From assembly GCF_001598695.1 (NCBI RefSeq), contig NZ_BCZK01000010.1:183596-247595 (forward strand): DNA of 64,000 nucleotides, read 5' to 3'. A program made the translations under genes and the position numbers. Of this stretch, positions 46,818 to 56,232 are shown one piece after another (the stretch's first letter is position 1; each line of letters opens with the position of its first letter). Under the pieces are notes generated by a model. The model was not told the origin of the DNA. It saw nothing but the letters and a program-made list of their open reading frames with translations, and made no database searches. The DNA comes from Klebsiella oxytoca NBRC 105695. GTDB lineage: Bacteria; Pseudomonadota; Gammaproteobacteria; Enterobacterales; Enterobacteriaceae.

Positions 46818-47144
46818 CTAAGCGCGTCCCCAGCCGGCCACAATAATCAGCATGCCGCACAGCGCAACCAGCGCCCCGGCCCAATCATAATGGCTCAGTT
46901 TGACGCCATCGACGAAACGCAACCATAGCAGAGCGGTGCAAACATATACCCCGCCATAAGCGGCGTACACCCGCCCACTTGCCTCCGGGTGCAGCGTCAA
47001 CAGCCAGACAAAAAGCGCCAACGCCAGGCCGGTCGGAATCAGTAGCCAGGGCGTCGCCCCACGTTTTAACCATAGCCACGGTAAATAGCAGCCAATGATT
47101 TCACACAGCGCGGTGGCAAAGAAAAGCAGCGTGGTTTTTACCAT
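46818..47144 (-). CDS. ynfA: Inner-membrane protein YnfA (UPF0060)
   Basis: 108 residues with four membrane segments, a relative of small multidrug-resistance transporters. Features [19 protein letters not shown] helix 1 (here [20 protein letters not shown]) and [20 protein letters not shown]. Same place and orientation as in E. coli, divergent from ynfB. Confidence 0.93.
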   Translation of the reverse strand: MVKTTLLFFATALCEIIGCYLPWLWLKRGATPWLLIPTGLALALFVWLLTLHPEASGRVYAAYGGVYVCTALLWLRFVDGVKLSHYDWAGALVALCGMLIIVAGWGRA

Positions 47145-47280
47145 TTAAAACGTCGTAAGTTGAGCAAGCGTTAACTCATTCTACGCAATAATGGCCGTCG
47201 TTAACTCTATTTTGTCGGGTATGCCGTCGAAAGGAGATGTAGTAAACTCACACCACGGGGATCACTTAAAGGAAATCGTG

Positions 47281-47622
47281 ATGAACACAACACTGAACAA
47301 ACGCTGGTGTCTGACCGCCCTGCTGGCGCTGAGCGCGATGGTCTTTACCGCATCGTCGTTCGCCAAAACGGACAAGCTGGTCATTGAGTCCGGCGACAGC
47401 GCCCAGAGCCGCCAGCAGGCCGCGATGGAAAAAGAGCAGTGGAACGACACCCGCTCTTTACGCCAGAAGGTCAACAAGCGCGCCGAAAAAGAGTGGGATA
47501 AAGCCGACGTGGCTTTTGATGCCCAGGACAATTGCCAGAAGAGCGCGAACGTCAACGCGTACTGGGAACCTAACACCCTGCGCTGCCTTGACCGCCGCAC
47601 TGGCCGCACTATTACTCCGTAA
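47281..47622 (+). CDS. ynfB: Exported protein YnfB (UPF0482)
   Basis: 113 residues from the ATG at 47281 (AAGGA nine bases upstream); the open frame starts 30 codons earlier but lacks support. Signal peptide about 1-28, cleaved at SFA-KT. The mature part has two Cys (DNCQKS, LRCLDRR) and basic repeats. Periplasmic, function unknown. Confidence 0.9.
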   Translation: MNTTLNKRWCLTALLALSAMVFTASSFAKTDKLVIESGDSAQSRQQAAMEKEQWNDTRSLRQKVNKRAEKEWDKADVAFDAQDNCQKSANVNAYWEPNTLRCLDRRTGRTITP

Positions 47623-47625
47623 TGT

Positions 47626-47645
47626 ATGGCGCCTGCGGGCGCCAT
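47626..47645 (+). terminator. Hairpin after ynfB
   Basis: ATGGCGCC-TGCG-GGCGCCAT three bases after the ynfB stop; no T-run. It would lower read-through into speG. Confidence 0.45.
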
Positions 47646-47682
47646 AATCAGTAAAACTTCGCTATAACACACAGGTATTCCC

Positions 47683-48243
47683 ATGACTGACGCTTATCAC
47701 GTCAAACTCCGCCCGCTTGAGCGCGAAGACCTCCGCTTTGTCCACCAGCTCGACAACAACGCCAGCGTTATGCGCTACTGGTTTGAAGAGCCCTATGAAG
47801 CCTTTGTTGAACTTTCCGACCTGTACGACAAGCACATTCACGATCAGAGCGAACGCCGCTTTGTTATTGAATGCGACGGCGAAAAGGCCGGACTGGTTGA
47901 GCTGGTTGAAATCAACCACGTGCACCGTCGCGCTGAGTTTCAGATCATCATCTCCCCTGATTATCAGGGCAAAGGACTGGCCACCCGCGCCGCTAAGCTC
48001 GCCATGGATTACGGCTTTATGGTGCTCAACTTATATAAGCTCTACCTTATCGTCGATAAAGAAAATGAAAAAGCGATCCACATCTACCGCAAGCTCGGAT
48101 TTATGGTGGAAGGTGAACTGATCCACGAATTCTTTATTAACGGTGAATACCGCAATACCATCCGTATGTGCCTGTTCCAACACCAGTATCTGGCCGAGCA
48201 TAAACCACAGGGCCAGACGCTGCTGAAACCGACGGCTCAGTAA
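47683..48243 (+). CDS. speG: Spermidine N1-acetyltransferase SpeG
   Basis: 186 residues (E. coli 186), a GNAT enzyme that acetylates spermidine and spermine to limit polyamine toxicity. Acetyl-CoA loop [13 protein letters not shown] (about 82-96), conserved acidic polyamine site in [19 protein letters not shown] and Tyr in YRKLGF. Its last seven bases overlap the convergent ynfC. Confidence 0.95.
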   Translation: MTDAYHVKLRPLEREDLRFVHQLDNNASVMRYWFEEPYEAFVELSDLYDKHIHDQSERRFVIECDGEKAGLVELVEINHVHRRAEFQIIISPDYQGKGLATRAAKLAMDYGFMVLNLYKLYLIVDKENEKAIHIYRKLGFMVEGELIHEFFINGEYRNTIRMCLFQHQYLAEHKPQGQTLLKPTAQ

Positions 48244-48947
48244 TAGTCAATGGTGCTTTTGATGGTGTAGTGGCGGATTAGCGCAGGCTGTACGCTGTCG
48301 TCGACAACCTTAAGCTCACAGCTTACCGGGTTGTCGTGGTCGTCGTAATCGCAGGTCTGACTTACGTTGCCCAGCGTGCGATCATTAAAGATGCTCACTG
48401 CGGTGTAGTCCATCTTTTTGCGCGGATCGGACGACGGCGTTGAGCTTACCGTAAAACGCTCGCCTTTAGCGGTGGTCGTTTTACCCAGCGGATAGCCTTC
48501 GCTATCATAGCGGTAGGTCGCGGTGCTCTCCTTGCCGCGAGCGGTCACAACAAATCCGTTATCATCGGTTTCCCACGACACGCCCGCCGAAGGCATTTCC
48601 GCCAGCTGGCATTTTCCTTGCAAACGCAGGCGTTTTTCCTGGCTTTGCGCATCCAGATAGTAGTTCGCGTCCAGCACCAGCGCCGCGCCGGTTTTGTTCT
48701 CCAGGTCTTCAAAGGCCAGCAGGTCAAAGCACCCTTCGCTGGATAAACGCCCTTTAACCCACTTCACCACTTCATCATGTTCGTCATACAGCGTCTGGCT
48801 AAACTCTTTCACCGGCCCACGCAGCGGATCGAACTCAAATTCGTTAGAAAAACTGGCCATTTCGGGAGTGAAGGCCTGAGGTGCTTCCTTTTCATCGCAG
48901 GCGCTAAGCGCTCCGACAGCCAGTAACAGCAAAAACCGTTTTTTCAC
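48237..48947 (-). CDS. ynfC: Lipoprotein YnfC (UPF0257)
   Basis: 236 residues from a GTG start at 48945-48947 (AAGGA seven bases upstream), matching the E. coli length; an ATG nine codons earlier lacks a ribosome site. Lipobox LSAC ([20 protein letters not shown]), Asp at +2 suggesting inner-membrane retention. Body shares [12 protein letters not shown] and [10 protein letters not shown] ends with E. coli YnfC. Function unknown. Confidence 0.92.
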   Translation of the reverse strand: MKKRFLLLLAVGALSACDEKEAPQAFTPEMASFSNEFEFDPLRGPVKEFSQTLYDEHDEVVKWVKGRLSSEGCFDLLAFEDLENKTGAALVLDANYYLDAQSQEKRLRLQGKCQLAEMPSAGVSWETDDNGFVVTARGKESTATYRYDSEGYPLGKTTTAKGERFTVSSTPSSDPRKKMDYTAVSIFNDRTLGNVSQTCDYDDHDNPVSCELKVVDDSVQPALIRHYTIKSTIDYY

Positions 48948-49049
48948 GCGCGATTCCTTTTGTGCATAGTACAATCATATTAGCAAATACAATTGTTTAC
49001 ACCACTTCTGCTATGCTTAATTCTGGATAACGTCAATAAGGAGTTTATG

Positions 49050-49301
49050 ATGAAACTATCCCCCTGGCTCTGTGCGGCCCTGCTTCTGGGTTCGACAGCT
49101 GCTTTCGCGGCGCCGGATTCCTGCGAGCGGGTAAAAAGCGATATTCAGCAGAAAATCATCAACAACGGCGTCCCGGAATCGGGCTTTAGCCTGGCGATCG
49201 TCCCGAACGACCAGCCCGATCGGCCCGGCGAGCAGGTGGTCGGCCACTGCGCCAACGATACCTTTAAGATCATCTACACCCGCGACAGCGGCGCGCAGTA
49301 A
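49050..49301 (+). CDS. ynfD: Exported protein YnfD (DUF1161)
   Basis: 83 residues from the second of two adjacent ATGs (49047/49050), AAGGAG upstream. Signal peptide about 1-20 (MKLSPWLCAALLLGSTAAFA). The mature part has the DUF1161 pattern with two Cys (DSCERVK, GHCANDTF). Periplasmic, function unknown. Confidence 0.88.
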   Translation: MKLSPWLCAALLLGSTAAFAAPDSCERVKSDIQQKIINNGVPESGFSLAIVPNDQPDRPGEQVVGHCANDTFKIIYTRDSGAQ

Positions 49302-49323
49302 CCTCACCGCATGACTGGAGAAG

Positions 49324-49352
49324 TCTTATCCCTTGGTTGACCGGGGATAAGA
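49324..49352 (+). terminator. Hairpin between ynfD and ynfE
   Basis: TCTTATCCC (49324-49332) / GGGATAAGA (49344-49352), 11-base loop, 22 bases after ynfD, followed by a pyrimidine-rich but not pure T stretch. Confidence 0.45.
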
Positions 49353-49449
49353 TCTCTCTACTCCGTTTTAAGTAAGATCCCTCACTCTCCACGCCGACAT
49401 TAAGCAGGCGTTGGCATTACGCCATTATAACAAAATCATGGAGTGAGCA

Positions 49450-51885
49450 ATGTCTAACCAGGAACATACCGACGGCCTTACCCGCCGAACGCTAATCAAA
49501 TCAACCGCCCTTGGTTCGCTGGCCCTCGCCGCCGGCGGTTTATCGCTGCCTTTCAGCCTCCGCAATGCCGCCGCCGCTGTGCAAGACGCTACGCGCGGTG
49601 AAGAACGGATTGTCTGGGGGGCCTGCTCGGTCAACTGCGGCAGCCGCTGCGCGCTGCGTTCACACGTGCGTGACGATGAAGTCGTCTGGGTCGAAACCGA
49701 CAATACCGGCGCGGATATTTATGGCGATCACCAGGTGCGCGCGTGCCTGCGCGGCCGTTCCATTCGCCGGCGCATTAATCATCCCGATCGCCTTAATTAT
49801 CCCATGAAGCGCGTCGGTAAACGCGGCGAAGGCAAGTTTGTCCGCATTAGCTGGGAAGAGGCGCTGGATACGATTGCTGGCAATCTCAAACGCATCGTCA
49901 AAGATTATGGCAACGAAGCCGTTTATATTAACTACTCTTCGGGGATTGTCGGCGGCAACATGACGCGTTCGTCACCCACCGCCTCACCGGTAATGCGCCT
50001 GATGAACTGCTACGGCGGCTCATTGAATCAGTACGGAACCTACAGTACAGCGCAAATTGCCTGCGCCATGCCCTACACCTACGGCAGCAATGATGGCAAC
50101 AGCACCTCCGATATTGAAAACAGCAAGCTGGTGGTGATGTTCGGTAATAACCCGGCAGAAACCCGCATGAGCGGTGGCGGCATCACTTATTATTTAGAAC
50201 AGGCGCGCGAGCGCTCTAACGCGCGAATGATCGTTATCGACCCGCGCTATACCGATACCGCCGCCGGGCGGGAAGATGAGTGGATCCCGATTCGCCCCGG
50301 CACCGACGCCGCGCTGGTGGCCGGCATCGCCTGGGTGCTGATTAATGAAAATCTGGTCGATCAGCCATTCCTCGATAAATACTGCGTCGGTTACGATGAG
50401 AAAACGCTGCCGGCAGATGCCCCGGCGAACGGGCATTACAAAGCGTATATTCTCGGCGAGGGTGACGACGGCACGGCGAAAACCCCACAATGGGCATCGC
50501 GGATCACCGGCATTCCCGCCGACCGCATCATCAAGCTGGCCCGGGAAATCGGCAGCACGAAACCGGCTTATATTTGCCAGGGATGGGGACCGCAGCGCCA
50601 GGCTAACGGTGAACTGTCGGCCCGAGCGATCGCCATGCTGCCGATACTGACCGGCAACGTCGGCATTAACGGCGGCAACAGCGGCGCCCGCGAATCCACC
50701 TATACCATCACTATTGAACGCCTGCCGGTGCTGACCAATCCGGTGAAAACCGCCATCTCCTGCTTTAGCTGGACTGACGCCATCGTTCGCGGCCCGGAAA
50801 TGACCGCCACCCGCGACGGCGTACGCGGCAAAGAGAAGCTGGATGTGCCAATTAAATTCCTCTGGAACTATGCCGGCAACACCATCATCAACCAGCACTC
50901 GGATATCAATAAAACCCACGAGATCCTGCAGGATGAAAGCAAATGCGAGATGATCGTGGTTATCGAAAACTTTATGACTTCATCGGCCAAATATGCCGAT
51001 ATTCTGCTGCCGGACCTGATGACCGTCGAGCAGGAAGATATTATTCCCAACGATTACGCCGGCAATATGGGTTATCTCATTTTCATTCAGCCGGTCACCT
51101 CCGCCAAATTTGAGCGCAAACCTATCTACTGGATCCTTAGCGAAGTGGCAAAACGGCTTGGCGAGGATGTCCACCAGAAGTTTACCGAAGGCCGTACCCA
51201 GGAGCAGTGGCTGCAGCATTTATACGCGAAAATGCTGGCGAAAGACCCGGCGCTCCCGAGCTATGACGAACTGAAAAAGATGGGGATTTATAAGCGTAAA
51301 GACCCCAACGGCCACTTTGTCGCCTATCGCGACTTCCGTAAAGACCCGGCCGCCAATCCGTTAAAAACCCCGTCGGGTAAAATCGAGATTTACTCCAGCC
51401 GTCTGGCGGAGATCGCCGCAAACTGGCAGCTCGAAAAGGACGAAACCATTAGCCCGCTGCCGGTCTACGCCTCAACCTTTGAAGGCTGGGATGATCCTTT
51501 ACGCGAGAAGTTCCCGCTGCAAATGTTCGGCTTCCACTACAAGGCGCGCACCCACTCAAGCTACGGCAATGTGGATATACTGCAGGCAGCCTGCCGTCAG
51601 GAGGTGTGGCTAAATCCTCTGGATGCCGAAAAACGCGGGATCAAGAACGGCGATATGGTGCGCGTATTCAACGCCCGCGGCGAGCTACGCATTCCGGCCA
51701 AGGTGACCCCGCGCATCATGCCCGGCGTGTCGGCGATGGGCCAGGGGGCCTGGCATGATGCCAATATGAACGGCGATCGTATCGATCGCGGCTCCTGTAT
51801 CAATACGCTGACGACGCACCGCCCTTCGCCGCTGGCTAAGGGCAACCCGCAGCACACCAATCTGGTCGAAATCGAGAAGGTTTAA
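49450..51885 (+). CDS. ynfE: Molybdenum selenate/DMSO-type reductase catalytic subunit YnfE
   Basis: 811 residues (E. coli YnfE 808, YnfF 807). Twin-arginine signal TRRTLIKSTALGSLALAAGG (about 11-30) for folded export. Iron-sulfur site CSVNCGSRC (about 59-67) with a later Cys in RACLRG, then the bis-MGD domains. Only one catalytic subunit gene is present where E. coli has ynfE and ynfF. First gene of ynfE-ynfG-ynfH-dmsD. Likely reduces selenate or S/N-oxides in anaerobic respiration. Confidence 0.92.
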   Translation: MSNQEHTDGLTRRTLIKSTALGSLALAAGGLSLPFSLRNAAAAVQDATRGEERIVWGACSVNCGSRCALRSHVRDDEVVWVETDNTGADIYGDHQVRACLRGRSIRRRINHPDRLNYPMKRVGKRGEGKFVRISWEEALDTIAGNLKRIVKDYGNEAVYINYSSGIVGGNMTRSSPTASPVMRLMNCYGGSLNQYGTYSTAQIACAMPYTYGSNDGNSTSDIENSKLVVMFGNNPAETRMSGGGITYYLEQARERSNARMIVIDPRYTDTAAGREDEWIPIRPGTDAALVAGIAWVLINENLVDQPFLDKYCVGYDEKTLPADAPANGHYKAYILGEGDDGTAKTPQWASRITGIPADRIIKLAREIGSTKPAYICQGWGPQRQANGELSARAIAMLPILTGNVGINGGNSGARESTYTITIERLPVLTNPVKTAISCFSWTDAIVRGPEMTATRDGVRGKEKLDVPIKFLWNYAGNTIINQHSDINKTHEILQDESKCEMIVVIENFMTSSAKYADILLPDLMTVEQEDIIPNDYAGNMGYLIFIQPVTSAKFERKPIYWILSEVAKRLGEDVHQKFTEGRTQEQWLQHLYAKMLAKDPALPSYDELKKMGIYKRKDPNGHFVAYRDFRKDPAANPLKTPSGKIEIYSSRLAEIAANWQLEKDETISPLPVYASTFEGWDDPLREKFPLQMFGFHYKARTHSSYGNVDILQAACRQEVWLNPLDAEKRGIKNGDMVRVFNARGELRIPAKVTPRIMPGVSAMGQGAWHDANMNGDRIDRGSCINTLTTHRPSPLAKGNPQHTNLVEIEKV

Positions 51886-51895
51886 GGAGTAAACC

Positions 51896-52513
51896 ATGAA
51901 CGCTCAGTATGGATTTTTTATCGACTCCGCCCGCTGCACGGGTTGTAAAACCTGCGAGCTGGCCTGTAAGGATTATAAAAACTTAACGCCTGATGTCAGC
52001 TTTCGCCGCATCTACGAATACGCGGGCGGCGACTGGCAGGAAGATAACGGCGTGTGGCAGCAAAACGTCTTTGCCTATTACCTGTCAATCGCCTGCAACC
52101 ACTGCGCAGATCCGGCCTGCACGAAAGTATGTCCCAGCGGCGCCATGCACAAGCGCGATGACGGTTTCGTGGTAGTGAACGAAGAGGTATGCATCGGCTG
52201 TCGCTACTGCCACATGGCCTGCCCGTACGGTGCGCCGCAGTACAACGCGGCAAAAGGCCATATGACCAAATGCGACGGCTGCTACGACCGGGTCGCCGAA
52301 GGTAAAAAACCGATATGCGTCGAGTCCTGCCCGCTGCGGGCTCTCGACTTTGGCCCCATCGAAGAACTCCGCGAAAAACACGGTCAGCTGGCCGCCGTCG
52401 CTCCGCTGCCGTCTGCGCACTTCACCAGGCCGAGTATCGTGATCAAACCGAACGCCAATGCGCGTCCGTGCGGCGATACCACCGGCTATCTGGCCAACCC
52501 GAAGGAGGTATAA
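51896..52513 (+). CDS. ynfG: Iron-sulfur electron-transfer subunit YnfG (DmsB-like)
   Basis: 205 residues. Four [4Fe-4S] cysteine clusters: CTGCKTCELACK, CNHCADPACTKVCP, CIGCRYCHMACP and CDGCYDRV...CVESCP. Passes electrons from the membrane subunit to YnfE at the periplasmic face. Ten bases after ynfE, one base before ynfH. Confidence 0.94.
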   Translation: MNAQYGFFIDSARCTGCKTCELACKDYKNLTPDVSFRRIYEYAGGDWQEDNGVWQQNVFAYYLSIACNHCADPACTKVCPSGAMHKRDDGFVVVNEEVCIGCRYCHMACPYGAPQYNAAKGHMTKCDGCYDRVAEGKKPICVESCPLRALDFGPIEELREKHGQLAAVAPLPSAHFTRPSIVIKPNANARPCGDTTGYLANPKEV

Positions 52514-52514
52514 A

Positions 52515-53372
52515 ATGGGAAACGGATGGCATGAATGGCCGCTGGTGCTGTTTACGGTGCTGGGGCAAAGCGTCGCAGGGGCGATTATCGTCAGCGGGCT
52601 GGGCTGGCTTTCGCTGAATAACAACTCCGAAGCCCGGCAGCGCCTGGTGCGGGGCATGTTTTTTATCTGGCTGATAATGGGGATTGGCTTTCTCGCGTCA
52701 ATCATTCACCTCGGCTCGCCGCTGCGGGCATTTAACGCCCTTAACCGGGTGGGATCATCGGCGTTAAGCAATGAAATTGCCTGCGGCGCGCTATTTTTCG
52801 CCGTCGGGGGTTTCTGGTGGCTGGTGACGATTCTCGGGAAAATGCCGCGGATTCTGGCGAAAGCCTGGCTCCTGCTGACTATGCTGCTCGGCTGCCTGTT
52901 CGTCCTTGAGATGATCATGGTGTACCAGATTGATACCGTGCCGACCTGGTATAATGCCTATACCACCGCCGCATTCTTCCTGACAATGGTGCTGTGCGGG
53001 CCGCTTTTCGCCGCCCTGCTGCTGCGCGTAGCCAACGTGCCGTTTAACGGCAGAGTTTTCGCTTCGATGAGCGTGCTCGCGCTGCTGGCAAGCCTGGCGG
53101 TCGTCATATTGCAGAACAGCGAGCTGGCGGAGATCCACAGCTCCGTACAGCAGGCCAGCGCACTGCTGCCTTATTATGGCTGGCTGCAAATCCTGCGGTT
53201 AGTTCTTTTGGCGCTGGGTCTCGGCTGCTGGATCTGCCCGCTGGCAAGACGCCAGAATCCGCGCATCGCCAGCTTGCTGCTCGGACTGGCACTGGTGATG
53301 CTCGGCGAGTTTATCGGCCGCGGCCTGTTTTATGGTCTCCATATGACCGTGGGTACGGCGATTGCCGGTTAA
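52515..53372 (+). CDS. ynfH: Membrane anchor subunit YnfH (DmsC-like)
   Basis: 285 residues with eight hydrophobic segments; menaquinol-oxidising anchor of the YnfEGH complex. Start at 52515 after AAGGAGG (GAAGGAGGTATAAAATG); the longer open frame lies inside ynfG. Opens MGNGWHEWPLVLFTVLGQSV, as in DmsC. Confidence 0.93.
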   Translation: MGNGWHEWPLVLFTVLGQSVAGAIIVSGLGWLSLNNNSEARQRLVRGMFFIWLIMGIGFLASIIHLGSPLRAFNALNRVGSSALSNEIACGALFFAVGGFWWLVTILGKMPRILAKAWLLLTMLLGCLFVLEMIMVYQIDTVPTWYNAYTTAAFFLTMVLCGPLFAALLLRVANVPFNGRVFASMSVLALLASLAVVILQNSELAEIHSSVQQASALLPYYGWLQILRLVLLALGLGCWICPLARRQNPRIASLLLGLALVMLGEFIGRGLFYGLHMTVGTAIAG

Positions 53373-53411
53373 TAAACGGGTGCTGCGGCACCCTCTGCTG
53401 TAAGGAATGGT

Positions 53412-54020
53412 ATGATGCAATCGCAAGACCGCGACGCTGTCGCACTCAGCGCCCGCACGCTGGGCGCTCTGTTCTCTTTTGCGCCGGACAGCGAGCAGGC
53501 TGCTCCGCTGGTTGCGGCCCTGCGCGACGGCAGCTGGCGAAGTCAGTGGCCCTACGCGGTGACGGACGGCCTGGCGGCGCTGTTCGCTCGCGAGGACGAT
53601 GAACCGCTACCGGAAGCCTGGCAGCGGCTGTTTATCGGTCCGTGGGCGCTGCCTGCGCCGCCGTGGGGCTCCGTCTGGCTGGATAAAGAAAGCGTGTTGT
53701 TTGGCGACTCAACGCTGGCGCTTCGTGAATGGATGCGGGCAACCGGCATCGCGCTGTCCGAACAACGTTCGGAGCCGGAAGACCACTTTGGCACCCTGCT
53801 ACTGCTGGCAGCCTGGCTGTGCGAATCTGCTCAGGATGAGGCCTTTAACCAGCTTCTGGCCTGGCATCTCCTCCCGTGGTCCGGCCGCTTTCTGAGCGTA
53901 TTTGTGGCCGAGGCGAATCAGCCTTTTTATCAGGCTCTTGGCCAGCTGGCGCAAGAGACGCTGGCGCAATGGCAGGCGCGGCTGCCCTGTGCGGTGGCCG
54001 AGAAACCGCTCTACCGTTAA
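53412..54020 (+). CDS. dmsD: Tat proofreading chaperone DmsD
   Basis: 202 residues, TorD/DmsD family, all-helical. Binds the twin-arginine leader of YnfE/DmsA until cofactor loading. Family core EAWQRLFIGPWALPAPPWGSVWLDKES (leader-binding groove, Trp/Pro-rich; quoted in two parts by residues about 68-94) and EPEDHFGTLLLLAAWL. Two starts (53412 or 53415) after AAGGA. Last gene of the operon. Confidence 0.93.
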   Translation: MMQSQDRDAVALSARTLGALFSFAPDSEQAAPLVAALRDGSWRSQWPYAVTDGLAALFAREDDEPLPEAWQRLFIGPWALPAPPWGSVWLDKESVLFGDSTLALREWMRATGIALSEQRSEPEDHFGTLLLLAAWLCESAQDEAFNQLLAWHLLPWSGRFLSVFVAEANQPFYQALGQLAQETLAQWQARLPCAVAEKPLYR

Positions 54021-54026
54021 CTCCCT

Positions 54027-54057
54027 CAGGTGATGCCCGCCAGCCGGGCATCACCTG
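54027..54057 (+). terminator. Terminator hairpin of the ynfEGH-dmsD operon
   Basis: Perfect 13-bp stem CAGGTGATGCCCG (54027-54039) / CGGGCATCACCTG (54045-54057), five-base loop, six bases after dmsD. Not followed by a T-run, but very stable. Confidence 0.65.
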
Positions 54058-54161
54058 CAAGTGACAATGTCACCTTTCCGCTTCATTCGCACTTATCGCT
54101 TTTGCTTATATCTTTATATCCAGAGAAAATAAGCCATCTGTTTCGCTAATCGTATTCGCTA

Positions 54162-55457
54162 ATGCATCGTCTTCACGCTTATCCTGATGTCCAGGTTATG
54201 TTTCGCCGTCTGGTCATTGCCATGCTGGTCGGCGTCTTCGCCGCCCTCGCGGTTGCCCTGTTCCGCCATGCAATGGCGGGACTGGAAAGCCTGTTTCTGA
54301 GCAATGACAGCGGAAGTCTGGTGAACGCCGCTGAGTCTATGCCCGGATGGCGTCGGCTGTTAACGCCAATGCTGGGCGGCCTTGCCGCAGGCGCCCTGCT
54401 ATGGTTCTGGCAGCGCCGCAGTGTTGAACGTCCGCACGCGCCAACCGACTACATGGAAGCTCTCGAGACCGGCGACGGCAGGTTTGATACCCCGGCCAGC
54501 CTGGTAAAATCGCTGGCCTCTCTGCTGGTGGTCACCACCGGCAGCGCTATTGGCCGGGAAGGGGCGATGATCCTGCTGGCCGCGCTGGCTGCCTCGCTGT
54601 TCGCCCGCCGGTTTACGCCAAAAGATGAGTGGAAGCTGTGGGTCGCCTGCGGCGCCGCCGCCGGGATGGCCAGCGCATACCATGCGCCGCTTGCCGGCAG
54701 CCTGTTTATCGCCGAGATCTTATTCGGCACTCTGATGCTGGCGTCGCTTGGTCCGGTCGTCATTGCTGCGGTAACCGCCCTGCTGCTCACCAATCTGCTG
54801 AACGGAAGTTCGGCGCCGCTCTACCATGTTGAGTTTCACGCCACCCTGCGCGCGACCCACTATGGGTTAATGCTGGCAACGGGTTTGCTGGCCGGGCTTT
54901 GCGGGCCGCTGTTTATCTGGCTGATGAGCTATAGCCATCACTGCTTTGTCCGGCTGCGTCTGTCGCCCCCCTGGCAGCTGGCGCTGGGCGGGCTTATTGT
55001 CGGCCTGCTCTCGCTTCTCGCGCCGGCCGTCTGGGGAAATGGCTACAGTGTCGTACAAAGCTATCTGCTTTCGCCGCCGCTCTTCAGCGCTATCATTCTT
55101 GTCTTTGTCTGCAAGCTGCTCGCCGTGCTGGCCAGCAGCGGTTCCGGCGCGCCGGGGGGGGTGTTTACGCCAACGCTGTTTGTTGGCCTGGGGCTCGGCA
55201 TGCTGTTCGCCAGCCTGACGGGACTGTGGCTACCTGATTACCAGGAGATCGCGATAATGATAGGCTTAACCGGCATGGCGGCGTTTCTGGCGGCGACAAC
55301 CCATGCGCCGATTATGTCCACGCTGATGATTTGTGAAATGACCGGACAGTACGTTTTACTGCCCGGTTTATTGATTGCCAGCGTACTGGCATCGGTGCTG
55401 TCGCGGACGTTACGCCGGGATTCTATCTACCGCCATCATCTCGCCGAGCATCGATAA
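54162..55457 (+). CDS. clcB: Voltage-gated ClC-type chloride channel ClcB
   Basis: 431 residues with the ClC fold (about ten to eleven helices). Selectivity motifs [11 protein letters not shown] (gating Glu in GREG) and [13 protein letters not shown], plus [10 protein letters not shown] near the C-terminus. Probably helps acid resistance as an anion shunt. A start at the ATG of 54198 (MFRRLVIA, as in E. coli-style ClcB) is possible; no clear ribosome site at either. Its 3' end overlaps bioD2 by 48 bases on the opposite strand. Confidence 0.92.
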   Translation: MHRLHAYPDVQVMFRRLVIAMLVGVFAALAVALFRHAMAGLESLFLSNDSGSLVNAAESMPGWRRLLTPMLGGLAAGALLWFWQRRSVERPHAPTDYMEALETGDGRFDTPASLVKSLASLLVVTTGSAIGREGAMILLAALAASLFARRFTPKDEWKLWVACGAAAGMASAYHAPLAGSLFIAEILFGTLMLASLGPVVIAAVTALLLTNLLNGSSAPLYHVEFHATLRATHYGLMLATGLLAGLCGPLFIWLMSYSHHCFVRLRLSPPWQLALGGLIVGLLSLLAPAVWGNGYSVVQSYLLSPPLFSAIILVFVCKLLAVLASSGSGAPGGVFTPTLFVGLGLGMLFASLTGLWLPDYQEIAIMIGLTGMAAFLAATTHAPIMSTLMICEMTGQYVLLPGLLIASVLASVLSRTLRRDSIYRHHLAEHR

Positions 55458-56105
55458 GTCGATATACTGGCTCAGTTCGCGCTGTTCCGCGCGCGGCAAG
55501 TAAGGCAATTCACCGATGAGCGGCGCTGGCAGTTTTTTGCTCAGCACATCGATAATTTCAGCATAATGCGCCAGGCCCGGATTAATACGATTGGCAACCC
55601 AGCCAATCAGCGGCAGGCCGTCGTTAGCGATAGCCTGCGCGGTCAGCAAGGCATGGTTGATGCAGCCTTCCTGAATCCCCACCACCATCAGCACCGGCAG
55701 CTGTTCCTGTACCACCCACTCCGACAGCGGACGCAGATCGTTCATCAGGCTGCGCCAGCCTCCGGTACCTTCGACCACCACATGCTCAACCTGCGCGCTC
55801 ATGCGCTGCAGGCCGTCCGACAACAGACCGTAGTTGATTGGGCAACTATGCGCCACGCTGCTTTCATCTTCGCTTAACGCGATGGGATTGACAGCATCAT
55901 ACGGTAACACCAGCGATGACACGCTCTGTAAAACCAGCGCATCTTTGTTCCGCAGTCCGTCCGGCGTCTCTTTACTGCCCTTCGCCACAGGCTTGTACCC
56001 GGCTACGCTTTTGCCGCTGGCAGCGAGTGCCTGCAACAGCGCACGGGAAACGACTGTCTTGCCGACAGAAGTGTCAGTACCTGTTATGAAGAAACGCTTA
56101 AACAT
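55410..56105 (-). CDS. bioD2: Dethiobiotin synthetase paralogue YnfK (BioD2)
   Basis: 231 residues, as E. coli YnfK. P-loop [10 protein letters not shown] (8-17), substrate Lys in [11 protein letters not shown] and [11 protein letters not shown]. The start at 56103-56105 has GGGG six bases upstream; an ATG four codons earlier is open. Forms the ureido ring of dethiobiotin or backs up bioD. Convergent with clcB, 48-base overlap. Confidence 0.93.
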   Translation of the reverse strand: MFKRFFITGTDTSVGKTVVSRALLQALAASGKSVAGYKPVAKGSKETPDGLRNKDALVLQSVSSLVLPYDAVNPIALSEDESSVAHSCPINYGLLSDGLQRMSAQVEHVVVEGTGGWRSLMNDLRPLSEWVVQEQLPVLMVVGIQEGCINHALLTAQAIANDGLPLIGWVANRINPGLAHYAEIIDVLSKKLPAPLIGELPYLPRAEQRELSQYIDLSMLGEMMAVDRIPA

Positions 56106-56232
56106 CACTAACCCCACAGTTATGTTGATGAAATATACGGGAGAGAAATAATCAACTGTGGAAAAAGTCTACGCGATGCCATCGAGGGCGGGCTTGAGAT
56201 AGCGCAATTTTTGGTGTGAATATGAAAAAATG

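Noticed and set aside
49335..49350. FNR-like site upstream of ynfE
   Set aside because: TTGAC-CGGG-GATAA fits only one half of TTGAT-N4-ATCAA.
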